Translations under genes and position numbers: made by a program
Part shown: piece by piece, positions 38,399-51,419 of the stretch
How positions within the stretch are numbered: position 1 is the first letter of the stretch
How the letters are laid out: each line of letters starts with the position of its first letter
The notes under the pieces: model-generated
What the model was told of the DNA's origin: nothing
Database searches by the model: none
The model's input: only the letters and a program-made list of their open reading frames with translations
NCBI RefSeq assembly: GCF_027596085.1
Contig: NC_072467.1
Span: forward strand, 1,772,361-1,836,360
Direction: 5' to 3'
DNA: 64,000 nt
Source of the DNA: Anoplopoma fimbria
Taxonomy: Eukaryota > Chordata > Actinopteri > Perciformes > Anoplopomatidae

Positions 38399-39164
38399 GT
38401 AGGATTTTTCATTTATTTTTTATATATATATATTTTTTTTTATATTGTCTTTTTTTATTCTTCTTAAACCTTGGTGCTGTTCTTCATGGTGCTGTTCCTC
38501 CCTCACTACAGCAGAAGCGCTGGAAACATTTCACATTTCATATGAACCGACCTTTCCTCATGATTAGTGAGATGTGTTCCACTTTCATCTCCTTTGCTCG
38601 TCTTTGGAATCAACATCAGCCGTGTTTGCTTCATCCGATATTCACAAGCCTGTCAAATCTATTCCTTCGCCTAATGTTTGACTTTGAGTGCATTTGACAT
38701 TGACAGATAAGAGGTAATAATAAGATGGATATATATCATTGACCTATTTTGTTTTTCGCGTTGTTTCTGCATGTTAAATGTTTTGGGCTTGGTGCTTAGA
38801 ATTTGGGTAAATAGGCAACTAATGCAGCTCCAGCATCCTTTCTGCTCTGCAAAGAAATGTGCTGTACAGTAACTTGGACTTGACCTGAATGTTATCTGGA
38901 TCGGCTCAACATCAAAGCTGTGTGAGACCTGGCGTGCATGCAGGGATGCAGCCACTAATGGCTTACAGTGGGAAGACAGAAACACAGGAGGTCAGTTTGG
39001 TCAAGTTTGCTTAGACTGCTAAAGCTTGCCAGCCCACTAATTCTTTGCCCCAGTGATACAAAAAAAATCTGTTATATTATGGATCCCTGTGGGAAAATTC
39101 CTTCCTTTTTTTAACTGACACCTGCCTGCTTGCTGAGGTCAGAGTGCATGTTCATCTGGCTATA

Positions 39165-39243
39165 CTCTCTCCAAGAGGGGAGGATGTGCATCTCCTGGTC
39201 GAAGGACATGACTCCTTAACCGCTAGGCCGCCCTGCTGCCTCA
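39165..39243 (-). mobile_element. tRNA-derived SINE head fragment
   Basis: The minus strand reads GGCGGCCTAGCGGTTAAGG, a tRNA-like 5' head with an A-box (TAGCGGTTAAGG, 39225-39214). It is followed by decayed sequence with no intact B box. It abuts the (GT)n tract at 39250. Confidence 0.45.
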
Positions 39244-39248
39244 TACAG

Positions 39249-39249
<1 letters not shown>

Positions 39250-39313
<64 letters not shown>
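39250..39313. repeat. (TG)32 microsatellite
   Basis: This is a pure TG/GT run of 64 bases, directly beside the SINE head fragment at 39165-39243. Its orientation is opposite to that of the two CA tracts. Confidence 0.98.
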
Positions 39314-39314
<1 letters not shown>

Positions 39315-42220
39315 ATATATTTTATGGGCTGTGTCGGTTCCTCACAAAGCTAAAGGGCATTAAATGTTCACCCAACAAAGTGCCTGTTTGGTGAAGGTGC
39401 CACACCGCACACCTTCACAGTACATATCCCTCTGTGGTTGGTTTATACAGAACGTTAGTTTGTGGAACAAATGTATGGGTGTTGGGCCGACTCGCCGTGC
39501 CAAACCACATTACACGTCAGCTTCTTTCAGCATTCTCATTACTGAAGAAGCTTTGGCTGCTAAGACCATAACTGTTCGAGTAAAAAAAAAAGAAAGAAAA
39601 ATCCACCCCACCCCTCCATAGTATAGAGCAGCTGAGCGTGTTCCATGAGAGGCATCTTGTACTAATAAGGGTCAATTGAAGGATACTCATGTTGTGAGGG
39701 GGGTTTCTAACCGATATTGAAGAGTGACATGTTTTGTCTGAGTGATGAAGAGTCAAGCTGTTTTTGCAGACAGCTGTGATTCTTGATGACTTTATATCGT
39801 AAGGCACCATCTAGGCTGCTAGGGGCTAGATTCTAGCTGGGAGTAGCTATACTAAAGATTTTCTTCCTAGTGGTACTTTAAGGCACCAGTTATTGTGGGA
39901 TAAAATCACCCAACAACCAAATTGAAGGGAATGGTATATGCACAGCAGCACTTTTGCATGTTGCTTAATGAATTTGTATAATTTCCATCACCAATTTTGC
40001 TAAGTCGCTGAAATCTGCTTCATGTGTGTTTAGAATCGAGGTGTCAGCTAATTGCTTTACCTTAATAGAAATACTAAAATGAAATATTTCTATTATCAGA
40101 AATATTGACAATTGACCTTGATGCTACAATGTTCAGATTTATATAGTCCATTACCTTATCAATGATCTATACAATTATACCAATCTGGTTTATATGAACA
40201 ATGGCAAAATGGTTTATTTTTCTTACTGCTTCTCATCGTCCATCATATGAACCAACGTATGTTGATCTGTTGCTTCTGACATATACCTTGACTTTGTGTT
40301 TTTGAAGCTGTGTGTATAGTCTGGGTACAGCTTCAAATGAATTGCCCTTCGTGTGATAAATAATGTCTAATTCTGAATCTGGATAAAGAATCAAGATGAC
40401 AATATAAGCCTACACATATTCATAGTTATATTTTAGTTTTGTCAGTAGTGTATGTCATATTTTCAAAGAAGGTACGTGATATGATCGCGTTTGCATCCCT
40501 TGTAGTGTCTAGAAACAAGATTTGTTGAATGGCGGCTTGGTAAAATGTGCCAATAGGGAATAATCTCCAGATTACACAGGGCTGTGAAGGCTTTATGAGT
40601 CCTAAATACCTTTCCCTTATAACGGAATTGAGCTGGATTGTCTATAGGATTAATGTATTTATGTTTAGACTAGCCAAAACAGATTGGCTCATTGTGTGTG
40701 TGTATATAGCTTTATGAGTTCAGATATATAATTGTATGGAAATACTGAAGCTACATATATCTGAGTAGTGGAACACTGCACCTGTTGGTTGCCAATACCA
40801 GACCTTCCCAATCCGAGCATCTACAATGAGTACTGCACACTTTCACAGAACACAGTACACAGATATAATTAGATCACAGCACCACCAATGTCACAAGTTC
40901 ACATGCAGCATGCATCTGCCAGCGGCAACTGATAAAAGCTTGCTTTTCCATCAAACACAACACTAGATACTATTCACAAGACCCAAGGTTATAAAAGCTG
41001 TGTTTGTAAGCTTGTGCCAAAAGAAATCAGAAAAGTTTTATGATTCATATGATTCATTTTCACATGAAAAGTAGCGCAAACTCGTAGATACCGTCAGCAT
41101 TCTACATTTATATTATATTAGATATTGCGATTTCACTTTGCAGTGGTAATTAAAACCAAGCACTATTTAAACGGTGCCTTTTCCCCACTCATTGCCAGCT
41201 ATCGGAGAGGCCATTACCACAGTGATTCCGTATTATGGGAAGCTATTAAGGGTATCTCTGCTACAACAACTTTAGTTCACTCTTTTACTCTGTGCCTAAT
41301 TTACTGGGAATCACAAGTCTCACATGTGGTCTTTGAATGCACCGCATGTTCTGATGAAGTGCTTTTACTCTGTGTTCTTTCAAATTGTGCAACCCAGGGA
41401 GAAACATGCAACCCTTAAACTGTTCCATAAATAACTATAACAGGGTCATGCATTCCCGAGTCAGTATTTTGATCCACAAAGTGTTGAGAACAAGCAATTG
41501 TTAAAGACAAAGCCTCAACTGTATTTCCGTGCCGTTCATTAGAAAGTGATTTTCCTCTCAGCTGTTGCAGTTGCTCCGTCATCAAGAATACATTCCTGGT
41601 CGGAATTCCCCAGGAAATGTTCAGCAATGGGGGGGTGGGAAGTGAGGGGTTTTAAGACTCGGTGGAGAAAGTGATTGTTGAACCATATTTAATGCTTGAG
41701 TGTGTAGGAGGTGGAAACTAAAACACACCCCATGCTGTCACCGTGACCCAGCCTTTGTGTTTCGTGTTTACGGGTGAAATGGATCTCTCCTATGTATTTT
41801 CTCTCCGCTGTCTCTCTGTGATCACAGCCTCTTCAGGGCCTGGCTCGGCTCCAGATCTGTTTCTACAGAACAGGCAGATGTATAAGCTGGCTGCCATCCT
41901 GCCTCCTTCACTAGTACATCAATCTGTTTTCATAATTTCCTGTATTTTTTCCATTATGTGATAGCTATGATGCAGATGGGCCATTTTGTTTTATTAGCAA
42001 ACACTTGACAACATTCCCAGCGTGCTTTCAGATTTAAAGTAAGGTTGATCTCACATCATATTAAATTGGCTGCTCCCTTGATTAATAATTGTTGGCCATT
42101 TTATTAATGGGTATCACTATTAGCTACTCAATTGTTGATCCCTTAATAGCTTTAATTTAGTTCTAGTAATTGTTTATTTAACTGTTAACTCGCAGAATTG
42201 TTAATAATACCTTGCATATG

Positions 42221-42249
42221 GTCATATTGCTAATACCTAGCAATATGAC
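42221..42249. repeat. Perfect inverted repeat, 12-bp arms
   Basis: GTCATATTGCTA (42221-42232) and TAGCAATATGAC (42238-42249) are exact reverse complements around the loop ATACC. The element lies at the edge of an AT-rich segment with many TAATTG/ATTGTT motifs. Confidence 0.8.
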
Positions 42250-43020
42250 TTTCTTTTTTTAGTTCTTGATTGAAGGTATACGTTTCCTCCTTCCACTTCT
42301 GATCAAATCAGCTGATCACGTATGCAGGACATGATCAGAATTAGCTGTAATTGATCTAAATGTGAAAACAATAGCTTTGGTTTTCCCATGTTGAACGATG
42401 TAGTTGTGGTCAGAACTGACTTAGCATGTGCTTGAGAAACATAAGCAGCAGACTAAGATGTAGGTCAGTCGATGCCGGCGTGGTGTGCTTCAGGACAGAG
42501 GCCGTGTCACAGCCATTCACACTTCTCATCAGCAGGTCACGCGAGATGCCAGTCTGAAGTAGACGATGACAGGTCTGACTTCGCCGTCATGCACACAGTA
42601 CTTGATGGGTTAGTGGCATAAAAGAAAAGAGGTCTGATCTGAGGGTTCTCAGAGCACCAGCTGTCAGCTTAAGTAAATAACTCTACTTACCTTTGGCTGC
42701 CTGGCTGCTATTATTAATTCATTTTAGTAAAGGTTGGTACATTTTTTTTCAAGTGTGGTTTAATTAATTAATAGTCACCTAATATCTTTTCGTGTGGGTG
42801 TGTGTGTTTTGATGTAAGGCTATATTGTTGAATTTAAATTAAGACGTGAGCGAGCATCTGACATAAGATTTAGTAATTTTGTTGACATTTGAAATAGTCT
42901 GCTTTTGTGCAAATGGTGTTTATTACTATATTGTTATTGAGTTATGCTTGTGAAGTGTCAGAGAGTAAGTGTTCAACTGACACAACTTCATTTAGTTACG
43001 ACTCTGTTTTGCTGTTACAG

Positions 43021-43142
43021 AGGAACCCTCTGATGATTAGGAACATGACCCACTCTGCCTGAGGCAAACTGATTATCAGTGCTTAACATCATGTGATACC
43101 TGTGCTAAAGATCATGTGATTTACAGCCTCATCTGAAAAGGG
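43021..43142 (+). other. Candidate plus-strand non-coding exon
   Basis: TTTTGCTGTTACAG forms a good acceptor before 43021, and AAAGGG is followed by GTGAGT at 43143. The 122-nt interior has stops near its start and no coding look, so it could only be UTR or lncRNA. Offered as a hypothesis only. Confidence 0.15.
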
Positions 43143-44284
43143 GTGAGTGGCTGGACTAATGCTTTTTCTTTTTTGTCGCTGACATATTTCTTTGTGCACC
43201 ATGTTTGAGTGAATACAATTAGGCCGTTTGTCTGTTTAAATCAATATTTTGCCTTCTGTTCTTAAAGTGTGAAATGCTGCTTTGGGCTTTAAAGCTTACA
43301 GAATCCACAGAGAATCCAACAGAGTGTAACCTTGTAGTCTTTGTTCAGTCATAATGGATGCTTGTGTCACCTCATTGTAACCATCTTATATTTAGTGCAC
43401 AGAGCATCTACCTGTCTCTTTGCTGAGAAACAGATCGTGCATTGAAAGTATCTTTTGGCTGGTTATGATGCATTAATGAAGAAACGTAAAAACTTCTCTA
43501 CCCTGTATAGTATACATGGGGAGTTTTGTATTATTTCTTATCATTTTTGGGTTGTTATTATTTGTGATCTGCTTCTAGTAGTGTTTGTTGTGGCCAGTAT
43601 CACAGAGAAAGCAAATTAGAGGCGCCCTCTTAAAGGCTTTGATGCTTTTACCCCTTCCATCAGCATGCTTGGAGTGTTTTTCACTGGCAGGGGGTCTCCC
43701 AGGAACGCCACAGGAGCTAGAGGTCAATGACAGTGGGGCAGAAATCCTAGTGAGCGAGGCACTTGCCATCGATCTGCATCAATGATGCATCACAGCCAAA
43801 TACAGCGGAATGGTAGGGGTCCTGCACCACAGCACCGTTCAGTTCAGACAATAATCACTTGATGAGACAATTTGTGTCACACCTATGACACAATTGTTTC
43901 CCTTATTGTTAAAAGTCATAGAGCAGCGTATTCAAGTAATCCCAGTCTGTAATTTTCTCACAATGGGAGATTGAGAGGCTAACACAATGTTCAGACAGAG
44001 GGGGCAAAGGCTGGCTGCACTGGGACAGAGGATAGATGGAATAACCGACAGATAAAGTTAAGAAAATTGATATTGCTGTTGGATGACACCGTTCATCTTA
44101 GTTTTAGGGAGAATTGACAATCCAGTAGCAACACATCAAGGTTAATAGAGGGCCGTCAGGTCCTGTGTGAGCTCGGAAGCTGTCAGGCTGTTTTTGTGGA
44201 CTATCCTGTCTGAAGAGCAGCACTGACATTACTGCTGTCCTCTGCTCTGATCCTCTGCAGGCTGCAAGGGTTGCTGACTGAGCG

Positions 44285-44288
<4 letters not shown>

Positions 44289-44347
<59 letters not shown>
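44289..44347. repeat. (CT)n microsatellite
   Basis: A pure CT run of 59 bases continues to about 44415 as imperfect CT/CTTT sequence. Such polypyrimidine mirror-repeat tracts can adopt triplex (H-DNA) structure under supercoiling. Confidence 0.97.
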
Positions 44348-44351
<4 letters not shown>

Positions 44352-45179
44352 TCTCTATGTCACCCTCTTTTTCTCTTTCTCTGTCAGTCTCTCTCTCTCT
44401 CTCTCTTTCTTCTCAGGGCTGTGTAGTGTCAGCACCTTGACTCTCAAAGAAGAACTGTGGACGTCTCTGACACTTGTCGAAATCCTTTCACATTGACCTG
44501 GTGGAAGTGCATTTAGCAGCTGGATGCTGCATAGTATAAGTGATTGTGTTACTTTAGCCTCATGTATCCAGCTCATCAGCAGTGTGGTGACCTTGTGTTA
44601 AGGGCAGAGGGACTCTCTGGTTACCCTCAGTGGAAGGGAATAGCTGGGATTACATTCTTTGCTCCGTTTTTGGGAGATGGAATGATAAAGTTGACTCAGG
44701 AGACCATGGCATGATTTGTATTGGTACTCTTCATAAATCTTTTTCTCGCAGTCACCATTTTGAGCTTGGACCACGGTTTTTATATGAAAAAACTGAACCT
44801 GGAACTAGAAAAAGCTCAGCTACGACCTGCTGTGTTTCACAAAGCTGTAGGCCTCTACTAGGTCTGTTCACAGTAGTCAAATTGACCGATTGATTCACCT
44901 GAAAAATCTATTGAATTGTTTCTCCAGTGTAATTGTGCTTCCACAGATGTTAGTCATGCAGATGGATGTCTCAAAATCAAATGCTTGAGCTGAACTTTTG
45001 GCATTTTTTAAATCACTAATGATTATGAACTCATTCTCCTTAAATCTGCACTAATTATTATTTTTTCTTTTTTATTAACAATAGAATAAATGAGCATTGT
45101 CAATGTGAAAGTGATCGCTCTTAATTACAAACCTCAATGGTTCCTAGTTGATGACAATGTCAAAACACAAAAAAAAAAC

Positions 45180-45440
45180 ACTGCACACTTCCTACTAGCA
45201 CGGAATGGCAGACAGACAGACTTAGCAACTAGCTGGTGAAAAGACCAGAGTGTTTAGCCACTAATGAGCCATATTTATATACACTATATAGTTGGTGGAG
45301 ACCAAAACAGGGCTAAAAGACAATGAGAAGATTAAACTCACATTCACCAGGTGGCCAGGAACACAAAACACACAAATGTTAATGTCTGTGTCTTCTGGAT
45401 GTGTACAGTAGATAGGCGATTTGTCTGACTCCACTTTAGC
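45180..45440. mobile_element. Degraded interspersed repeat (teleost type)
   Basis: The segment containing AGTTGGTGGAGACCAAAACA, GGGCTAAAAGA, TTCACCAGGTGG and TGGATGTGTACAGTAGATAG follows the order of a widespread fish repeat unit. The adjoining DNA to about 45930, with GTATCAAAAAGACTGG and AACGATACTCAGC, looks like a second decayed hAT-type element. Boundaries and class cannot be fixed by eye. Confidence 0.45.
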
Positions 45441-48400
45441 CTTAAAAACGTTTTAAGATGATCAACGTCAACTGCATATTCAAGGCTTGTTCAGCTGAAC
45501 TAAGATACGTAGCCAAAAAAATTAAATGACAATTAATGCTGCTTTCAAAAAAGACTGCAAAAAACGAATTGTAAATGTCAATGAATATCCTTGTGACCAA
45601 TAGGGGATGCATATCGATGTCTCTGTATCGCTTACTCACCAGTAATGTATACCAGGTCAGATTTGTTATTTTGTTTACTTGTTCTTTGGTCAGATCATTT
45701 CTGATTGAATTTAGAATATTATAATATTTTATGTAAACATTTTATTAAGTGTGCGGGTGTTCGAGACAACATTTTACATGTGAGAACTTTGGCTTATTTT
45801 GAAAGTGAAAAGAAGGATTTATAGAAAAACAGTTCTTTAAGTAAGGTATCAAAAAGACTGGTTTTGGTCTCAGTACCATACTAAGACATACCATGAGCAC
45901 TAGTGTCCAAAGATTTGAAACGATACTCAGCTCTAGTGACCAATTGTTTGACTATTTCAGGATGCAGCTCTACTAAGAAGCAGCATAAACCACCGGGAAC
46001 AGATTCATACACACATTTGAAAGGCTTCCATAGTGAACTATAGCTCAAAAGTACTGTATCTTACATCTGTTCATTTTATAACTCACATACATCTGCCTTC
46101 ATGAATGTGTTGACTCATCCTTAGTTCTGCTGATCCTCTGGGTCGAGTGCGACACAAATTCTAAATCACGCTGTTGGAATAATGTCACCTGGCCTGATGG
46201 CACAAAATCACTAGCAAAATGACTTTTGAACTCATGGCAGGCATTAATTATACAAAATCCTGATGTTTCATACTGCAACCTTGTTTATCGGTACGCTGTT
46301 GTTCTGGGAGCTGAACAAGACCTGAATATAAATTTTGACTTACTTCAGAACTGACTGAGTTTGTGTTTAATTTCCTGAAACTGTGTCAGCAGCCACTGGA
46401 GTGAGGGAGATATCAGCATCCTCCTAAAGCAGATTTGAATATATGCTGTCGTCTCTCAGAGTGGCTCATCATTACGTCCATGCATCTTGGCCTGTTAGTG
46501 ATATTGTCTGACTATCTAATGCTGGGTCGGTTTAACATGCTGAGAAGCTGGATTGAACCTTTGTTTCTCAGGAACGTGTCCTGAATGTTGTGTGATTTTG
46601 TGCCTAATTACATTGAAAAGAAATCAGTGTAGCATTTATAGAACAGAAAAAAAGAGAAGCTAGCATTCATTCACTTTATATCAAGTATAACATAGGTCAT
46701 TGCATCATGTGACCTCTACCATGGAGGGAAGAAAGAGACTCCAGTCACTAATAGCCCATCATATCATGTGTACATTACCTGTTTGATTGTTTACCTTCTA
46801 TTAGGCTCCTCTACTTCTTCCCTGTGGGCATTGTGACACTGGTTCAACCTGCTTGTGAATATGTGCAGTACCATGACACAGAATAATACAGTAATCATGT
46901 TATTTATAGAAGCATTGTTACATTTAACCCAGAGCTTTGAATCATGTTGTTAAAGTCAGTGAGCCATCAAAGCAAGTGGTCATTGTTCCGATGATGCCCC
47001 GCCTGTTCAATATAGCGAAACGTGAATGGTAAGTGTTTTATGTAAGATTAGACATCTTGAAATTTGCCTTAAATAGAGCAACCATTTTATGCCTGCTCTT
47101 TGCATGTGCTTGCATGTTTTCACAGCTTCCCCACCATCTGAGCTGGAAGAATAGCTCCTTTTAATTTTGAAAGCAACATATCTGGGCTGCTTATAACTGA
47201 ATGCAGTATTAATTGGATAAAACAGTTGCTTCTTGGACATAGTAAAGGCTTAGTAGCTTGGATTTCAAACCCTTAATGTGCTTTGCTGTCCAGACAGATG
47301 ACAGTTCTGTAGCAACAAAAAAAAGCAGCCATGTGCTACCAATATAGTTGATGTCAAATCTCTGAGGAATATTCTCTTCACAGTGGAAAAGGGATATTTT
47401 ATGCGTATTAAAAGTTAATCATGACATGTAGACTTACAGTATATAAGCAGTTAAGTTTGGCAACAAAATTGAATTCGTTAAATTTGGCAACAAGTATAAT
47501 GTGGACATCTCATGGCACCTTGAATCAATCCTTTTCTTCAAATTTGATCACTTTGACCGTTCTTCAGCAAGAATATTTTCAGTTTTGGCTGCAGTCAGAA
47601 GGTACTTTAACAGTCCCATAAGAAACTGAAGTATCAGTCGTATTTCTTTCAATGCAGTTGGCATATAGGTGAAGGGGATGCTATTGATTTAGATTTACTG
47701 AGGACACTGTGCAGTCACATAGTACCTAAATCCATAGCATTTGAGGATGACTTGCAGGCCCGGCACAAATGGATCAGAGCGTTTTATCTCTTTTTTTTAT
47801 ACCCACACAGTTCACATACAAACCCTCTTTCCCTCTTTTGTTCAATCTTTAAATGCAAGATGAGGGGTATATAAAAGCATGACAAATTTAGTGTGCAATA
47901 TTCATGACAAACCTGCATCACTGAATAAGAATGATCTTGGCTGAGCTATTGTCATTACTGAAAGGCTCTCGTACAATAAGGAGTATTCATTTTCATCAAG
48001 AAAAAATTCAAAACATGTTCTCCTGATAGATGTGAACAAATTGCTTGGGACTAAAAGAATAGGCTAAATAATGAAATAAAACCTTCAACAACACAGAGCA
48101 CAGCGTTAGAAGTGCATCTAATATTAGAAAAGTGTTGAAGTTGCAGACGTGTATCTTTTCCTTGCCCAAATGGAGATGCTGTGAATAATTTTAAAATGAT
48201 ACGGTGTTAATTTCTTGCCACCCTTGCCATCTGTTCGGTCCACTATATGACAGCTGTTTGCTTCTCTCTCTGTCGAGTCTTCAGTTTCCTCAGACAGGAG
48301 ATTGATGGACCTGCAGCCAATAGAGGTTAGCTGCCCACCCGCAGTGGACATGCTATACCCCAGAGATGACATCCTCTCACTCCAGTCCAGCTGGGATGGA

Positions 48401-50621
48401 GTCATATAACATAGCCAGGTGTGTGTGTGCGTATGTGTGCCAGCCCTCAAGCCAAAGGTCATTCTAGTGCTAATGATCCCCCCTTAAAAGACATTATCAA
48501 GTGGCTGATGTGCAGCTTGGTGCCTCTGGTAGTTCTTGATTTCCTCTGATTTGTTCTTGCTGTGTCTTATTCATTATCCTTTTCATAATCCCAAAAACAA
48601 ATGTTGTGCTGCCACAAGTGAGATTATCGATGCTGTTATTTAATGACTGTCAGGGTCTTTGGCATTTATCTGTGATTAACGGTCCATGTGAAGAGCCCAT
48701 ACTGGGCAGCAAGCACTATATTTACAGTATGATTTTATTTCTCTCTGCCTCAGAAAGGTCTGTCATAAATTACAGGGAGCTCACGGAGTGAGGCACTATG
48801 AAGCTTTATAAATTCCCCACTGGGAAGGGGGACAAAGTGACAGCGGAGGAGGCTGTGTTCTGAAAGGGCGATCTGTGTGCAACTTCAGTGGGAACCAGCA
48901 TCTTCGACACATGGCACAAGCTCAGAGGCATTGCTTAGAATGTGGCTGGCTTGTCATGTAAGGCGGCTCACTCTGCACTCTGTTAGCTTCAGCCCACACG
49001 CCCTCCTCATCCAGCCGCTCTTTGTGTAGATAAGGATTTCGAAGAGTATTTTAGGAGGAATGGCTTGGTGTTGCTAGTGCAGATATTTTTGGGTTTATTT
49101 ATTCCCAGCAGTCTTTTAGTGAGTAAGACTATCGTTAATTCAAACCAGCAGCACTAATGACGTGCGGCCAATATCTTCTGTGCATACACCAGGCCTGCAC
49201 ATCCTGGATATCTCAATGAGATGGATCTGTCTGCCTCCCTTTGGTGCAGAACTCTGTGGGACTAATTGAATTACACATCCCCCTCCTTAGCTTCTCGGTC
49301 CCATGGGAGTGCACAACTAATCATTTGGAATCTCTGTTTTTCTGAAATGGGGATGGGCGGGTTTATCAATGGTTCCCCTATGAGCAGCCAAATGTATAGC
49401 CACTTTCGTTTACTTTTCCATAATATCTCCATAGCAACCATAGGATTAGATGTCGTCACTCTAGAAGTTCCAGACCTTTTGACCTCTAAAGGCTGTGGCC
49501 CCCGCAACAGCTGGTGCCCAGATGTACCCCACAAAGTGGTATTGCTGCAATGGAAGAAGAGTTCAATCAAAGATTTTAGCAAATGACTTTTTCTCAGGAC
49601 TAGAATTACTTAAATTTCATGAAGTATAACATTATATGTGACCTCACTTAACTCATTTACTTAACACAGTTTGGTAAAATATCGTTTTTTTTGATTGGCC
49701 TGTATAGATTTTATTCTCACATTTTCAGGATACTACTATAACTGAAATATTGTTGGCAAGTAATAAGGATAATTGACCTTTCCGTGCCCTATGGTGTGAA
49801 AGAGAGATGTCCATTTAAAGCCCAACATTAAAAAATGTCAAACCTACCTAACATTGTGACGAAGGACCTTGTAAAGATTAATACTTAACCCAATTAAACC
49901 CAGTTTGCTTAACTGTGCTGGCGGATATAAAGCATTGTTTGTTACCAACATCCATATTGCAATTTATAGGGAGTGTAATGAAACGGATGTATCATAGATA
50001 GAAAGGGAAAATGATACATGCAGGGGAATTTAAAGCACTGAAATTATTGTAGATTTTTGTGTAAGTTTATGTTTCATGATTATCACTGGAGGTTATACTT
50101 ACCTGCCTTTTCTGTGAACAGTAAATTGATTTTCTAAATGCCCCACTTTTAGTCACGCTATTTCAGCTAATAAAAAAATCAGTTACAAGCTTATATAATC
50201 AGACTCTAATTCTATTTCATACAACATGACTGCATCTAAAAGCTAAACTGTGGCAGCTAGGAAAGTATGCTGTACGTTTACCCTCCCTCAAACATTGGTA
50301 AAGCTGTGGTGAAACATTGGGTGTCTCTATCTACTGCTATTATGAATCCCTGCGTCTGTCTGTGGCGCTTTCGTTGTCGCCCTTTCATAAATCAGATTTA
50401 CTGCTACATCTGTAGTGCCCATGCTAATGAAGTAACACCCAGTGCAGAGACACAGCATTGATTTCATTTCCTGCCTCTCTGGCTGCTCCCTGGGTAGCTA
50501 GATGGAGATTACATGGCGATGTCATAAAAAAGAAGAGATTAAAGAATCTGTATCCAACTGGAGTGTCACAGCTGTGTGCTCAGCCTCACAATTAGATGCA
50601 GAAGTTGAAGAGAGAGGAGCA

Positions 50622-50632
50622 AAGATGGCGGC
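50622..50632 (+). promoter_or_regulatory. YY1-type motif
   Basis: AAGATGGCGGC is the exact extended YY1 motif seen at many vertebrate promoters overlapping the initiator ATG. It sits at the ATG of an open frame beginning MAARSTMGLLSF, but no homology is recognisable and no CpG island surrounds it. It could mark an unannotated transcript start, an enhancer, or nothing. Confidence 0.3.
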
Positions 50633-51419
50633 CAGAAGTACCATGGGCCTCCTCTCTTTTCCTACAGATCTTTGGAGCGGAACTTTTTATCTTGTTATCC
50701 CGAGCTGGATGTGGAGGTTGGCAGGTTCTTTTTTTCTCTCCCACACATCTCTGCCAATGAGTCGGATGATGCCTCTCCCTGTCAGAGATCTGCGGAGAGG
50801 CAACAATGAAATGGATGGGTTGTCCAGTTATTATAGAACAGAGGAGGGCACAATTCGTTGCCTGCCTGCATGCTCGCCTGCCTTCATACCGATGTGTTCA
50901 CCCAGTGCCTGCAGTCTGCCTGTCCGTCTTTCCTATTAGTGGTAGAATCAATGACTGGTTGTTACTGATGAATGTGTGCTATTTCAAACAAATTGAATTA
51001 ACCTTAATTTAAACTGTTAAAAAAGCAGTTGGTTGTTGCTTATCTCATCAGGGCTGAAATATCTTCACGTTTACTGCATTGTAAACTTTCTTTGGTTGTA
51101 TTATTACATGCTTGAACTGCAGTTCAGTTTAGTTTTAAAGAAAAGAAAAGGTCAATGTGTTGTTTATTGAGTGCAGTGTGTTGCAATCCAGTGCTTAAAC
51201 AACTTTTGATTTGATGATCAACAGGAAATTAATCACTGAACATGATTATAATTGATTACTTTTTTTAGTAATTTGAGAAGAAAAAATACTAAAGCTTCCA
51301 GCTTGCCAATAGTCCCAAAAGCATTGTGGGAATTAAGACCTTTTCAGACATTCTATAGACTAAATGATACATGTATTAATCAATATATTCATCATAAAAA
51401 AGTAATCTTTAGTTGCAGC

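Larger units (their letters stand above)
36320..44288. other. Gene desert upstream of C2CD4
   Basis: The stretch contains the CTCF-like motif at 36701, repeat relic at 36838, A23 and T22 tracts, SINE head and (TG)32, and the two weak exon candidates. 42040-42250 is rich in ATTGTT and TAATT motifs (SOX/homeodomain type) around the perfect inverted repeat. No protein-coding exon is supported. Confidence 0.65.
44416..51189. other. Gene desert, central right
   Basis: Holds the degraded repeats at 45180-45930 and the YY1-type motif at 50622. The 49266-49586 stretch is open on both strands and includes CCATAGCAACC (RFX-type half-site) and TTTTGACCTCTAAAG (nuclear-receptor half-site type). Two overlapping antisense frames point to composition rather than coding. 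No gene is supported. Confidence 0.6.
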
